The position numbers and the translations under genes were made by a program. The notes beneath the pieces were generated by a model. The model saw only the letters and a program-made list of their open reading frames with translations. It had not been told where the DNA came from and ran no database searches. Positions 6,061 through 7,280 of a stretch of 7,280 bases of DNA are shown here, piece by piece (position 1 is the stretch's first letter; each line of letters starts with the position of its first letter). The DNA comes from Actinomycetes bacterium. GTDB lineage: Bacteria > Actinomycetota > Actinomycetes > Actinomycetales > Cellulomonadaceae. The DNA is taken from positions 1 to 7,280 of the forward strand of contig JAEZZV010000190.1 of the NCBI GenBank assembly GCA_023418375.1, written 5' to 3'.

Positions 6061-6117
6061 ACGTGGTACGCGCCCAGTCTGCCACAGCGGGCCGGGGCCG
6101 ACGTGGGCCTCCGGCGG

Positions 6118-6780
6118 TCAGTGCACGTGCGGCCGGGCGAGCGAGCGCAGGTGCGCGACGGCCCCGGCTGCGTCCTCGGCGCCGTACACGGCCGTGCCCG
6201 CGACGAAGACGTTCGCGCCGGCCTCCGCCGCGCGCTCGATCGTCCCCTCGGAGACGCCGCCGTCCACCTGCACCCAGACGTCGAGACCGGCCGCCGACAC
6301 GGCCTCGCGGACGCGAGTCACCTTGGGCAGGACGTCGTCCATGAACGACTGGCCGCCGAAGCCAGGCTCGACCGTCATCACCAGCAGCATGTCGAGGTCG
6401 CCCAGCAGCTCCAGGTAGGGCTCGACGTCGGTCCCCGGCTTGACCGCCAGGCCGGCCCGAGCCCCGAGGCGTCGCAGCTCGCGCGCGAGCGCCTTCGGCC
6501 TGCGCGTCGCCTCGGCGTGGAACGTCACCGAGGCGCACCCGGCCTCGGCGTAGCCGGGCGCCCACCGCTCCGGGTCCTCGATCATCAGATGCGCATCCAC
6601 GGGGATCGGCGACACCTCCACCACCCGCTCGACGACCGGCGGGCCGATCGTCAGGTTGGGCACGAAGTGGTTGTCCATGACGTCGACGTGCAGCCAGTCG
6701 GCGGCCGCCACGCGGCGGATCTCCCGCTCGAGGTTCACGTAGTCCGCGGCCAGGATGCTGGGGGCGATCAGGGCGTCCAC
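6118..6780 (-). CDS. rpe: Ribulose-phosphate 3-epimerase (Rpe)
   Basis: Interconverts ribulose 5-phosphate and xylulose 5-phosphate in the pentose phosphate pathway. The 220-residue protein is a complete TIM barrel of normal family length. It starts DALIAPSILAADY, carries LHVDVMDNHFVPNLTIGP with the metal and acid-base residues H31 and D33, VDAHLMI with H64, MTVEPGFGGQSF (135-146) and VQVDGGV with D173. The GTG start at 6780 is fixed by the family N-terminus, although no clear Shine-Dalgarno precedes it. It lies 43 bases after rsmB, which suggests co-transcription. Its substrate, ribulose 5-phosphate, is also that of the RibB domain encoded downstream, a sensible metabolic neighbour. The FMN riboswitch begins 57 bases after its stop, so rpe itself is outside flavin control. 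Confidence 0.97.
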   Translation of the reverse strand: MDALIAPSILAADYVNLEREIRRVAAADWLHVDVMDNHFVPNLTIGPPVVERVVEVSPIPVDAHLMIEDPERWAPGYAEAGCASVTFHAEATRRPKALARELRRLGARAGLAVKPGTDVEPYLELLGDLDMLLVMTVEPGFGGQSFMDDVLPKVTRVREAVSAAGLDVWVQVDGGVSEGTIERAAEAGANVFVAGTAVYGAEDAAGAVAHLRSLARPHVH

Positions 6781-6823
6781 GAGCCCAGTCTCTCGCGTCC
6801 GGCGCGGCCCGTGGTGGCCCGTG

Positions 6824-7280
6824 TCACGAACGGCGCAGGAGCGCGAGGTGCATCGCGTCCGTGCCGTGCACGTGCGGCCACAGCTGGACCGCCGGACCGT
6901 CGCCGAGCGGGATCTGCGGACCCGCCACCGCGCGCACCGCCTCCCGGGCGTCGAGCTGCACGACGTCGGACCGGCGCCGCAGCACGTCGGCGACCACGGC
7001 GCGCGTCTCGGCGACGTGGGGCGAGCACGTCACGTACCCGACGACACCGCCAGACCGCACGGCGTCCAGGGCGGACACCAGGAGCTCCGCCTGGAGCTGG
7101 GTGAGCGTCGACAGGTCCGCCGGCGTGCGGCGCCAGCGGGCCTCGGGCCGTCGCCGCAGCGCGCCCAGGCCGGTGCAGGGCGCGTCGAGGAGCACACGGT
7201 CGTAGGCCTCGGGCTCCCCCGGCCCGACGTCGCGGCCGTCGCCGCAGCGGACCTCGACCGTCCCGGCCGGCAGCGCGGCG
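6824..7280 (-). CDS. rsmB: 16S rRNA (cytosine-967-C5)-methyltransferase RsmB, C-terminal part (5' end outside the window)
   Basis: The reading frame enters at the right edge and ends at TGA 6826-6824, giving about 151 residues of the catalytic C-terminus. It shows VEVRCGDGRDV near the edge, then LLDAPCTGLGALRRRPEARWR with the conserved Pro-Cys of motif IV, and GGVVGYVTCSPHVAETR with the catalytic cysteine of motif VI in RNA m5C methyltransferases. It ends LWPHVHGTDAMHLALLRR, as RsmB/Sun proteins do (usual form H..TDgMF.A.L.R). The full protein normally has an N-terminal NusB-like RNA-binding domain of about 130 residues, which would lie beyond the window. The gene methylates C967 of 16S rRNA in E. 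coli. It sits upstream of rpe, an arrangement common in actinobacteria. Confidence 0.92.
   Translation of the reverse strand, partial: AALPAGTVEVRCGDGRDVGPGEPEAYDRVLLDAPCTGLGALRRRPEARWRRTPADLSTLTQLQAELLVSALDAVRSGGVVGYVTCSPHVAETRAVVADVLRRRSDVVQLDAREAVRAVAGPQIPLGDGPAVQLWPHVHGTDAMHLALLRRS

Noticed and set aside
6076..6104. Possible promoter before the riboswitch, with CAGACT at 6081-6076 as a -10
   Set aside because: The position is sensible for a leader starting near 6070, but no recognisable -35 lies 16-18 bases upstream, and one hexamer in GC-rich DNA is weak evidence. Not listed as a feature.
4756..7104. Plus-strand open frame of about 780 codons opposite ribD, rpe and rsmB
   Set aside because: It crosses the riboswitch and four well-identified minus-strand features, and its composition is biased with no recognisable motif. 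It is a shadow of the real genes.
1..7280. Search for a novel mobile, defence or CRISPR-like system
   Set aside because: There are no direct repeat arrays, transposase or integrase motifs, att-like duplications or composition shifts. All recognisable genes are housekeeping metabolism or small conserved families.

Overview
The window is very GC-rich. Codon third positions are almost all G or C, and GTG starts are frequent. Gene order and protein sequences fit a high-GC actinobacterium. The family Cellulomonadaceae or a close relative is my best guess, from the overall look of the proteins rather than from any marker gene. Coding density is very high; the largest gap between genes (about 190 bases, 5929-6117) is filled by an FMN riboswitch and its leader.

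Nearly everything is on the minus strand and reads from right to left. At the right edge is the C-terminal part of the 16S rRNA m5C methyltransferase gene rsmB. It is followed by rpe (ribulose-phosphate 3-epimerase), then an FMN riboswitch, and then the complete riboflavin set ribD - ribE - ribBA - ribH. The four rib genes are joined by 1-base or 4-base stop/start overlaps. hisE follows ribH after only 11 bases, then come hisG, a small membrane PH-domain gene and a small DUF5655 gene. The only plus-strand gene is a partial ORF at the left edge (probably the end of a DUF3866 protein), whose stop lies two bases from the stop of the DUF5655 gene.

The genes cover complementary steps. Rpe supplies and balances pentose phosphates, including ribulose 5-phosphate, which RibBA turns into dihydroxybutanone phosphate. 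RibBA also opens GTP, RibD deaminates and reduces that product, RibH condenses the two branches to lumazine, and RibE dismutates lumazine to riboflavin. HisG and HisE carry out steps one and two of histidine synthesis from ATP and PRPP. The FMN riboswitch gives end-product feedback on the riboflavin genes and, if transcription reads through, may also affect hisE-hisG.

I see no mobile element, CRISPR array, tRNA, rRNA or defence system. This is a core metabolic locus. The points worth a second look are the riboswitch/ribD start arrangement, with two competing GTG starts and mutually exclusive stems, a substituted active-site loop in the RibB domain, the rib-his linkage, and the palindromic junction between the converging stops.
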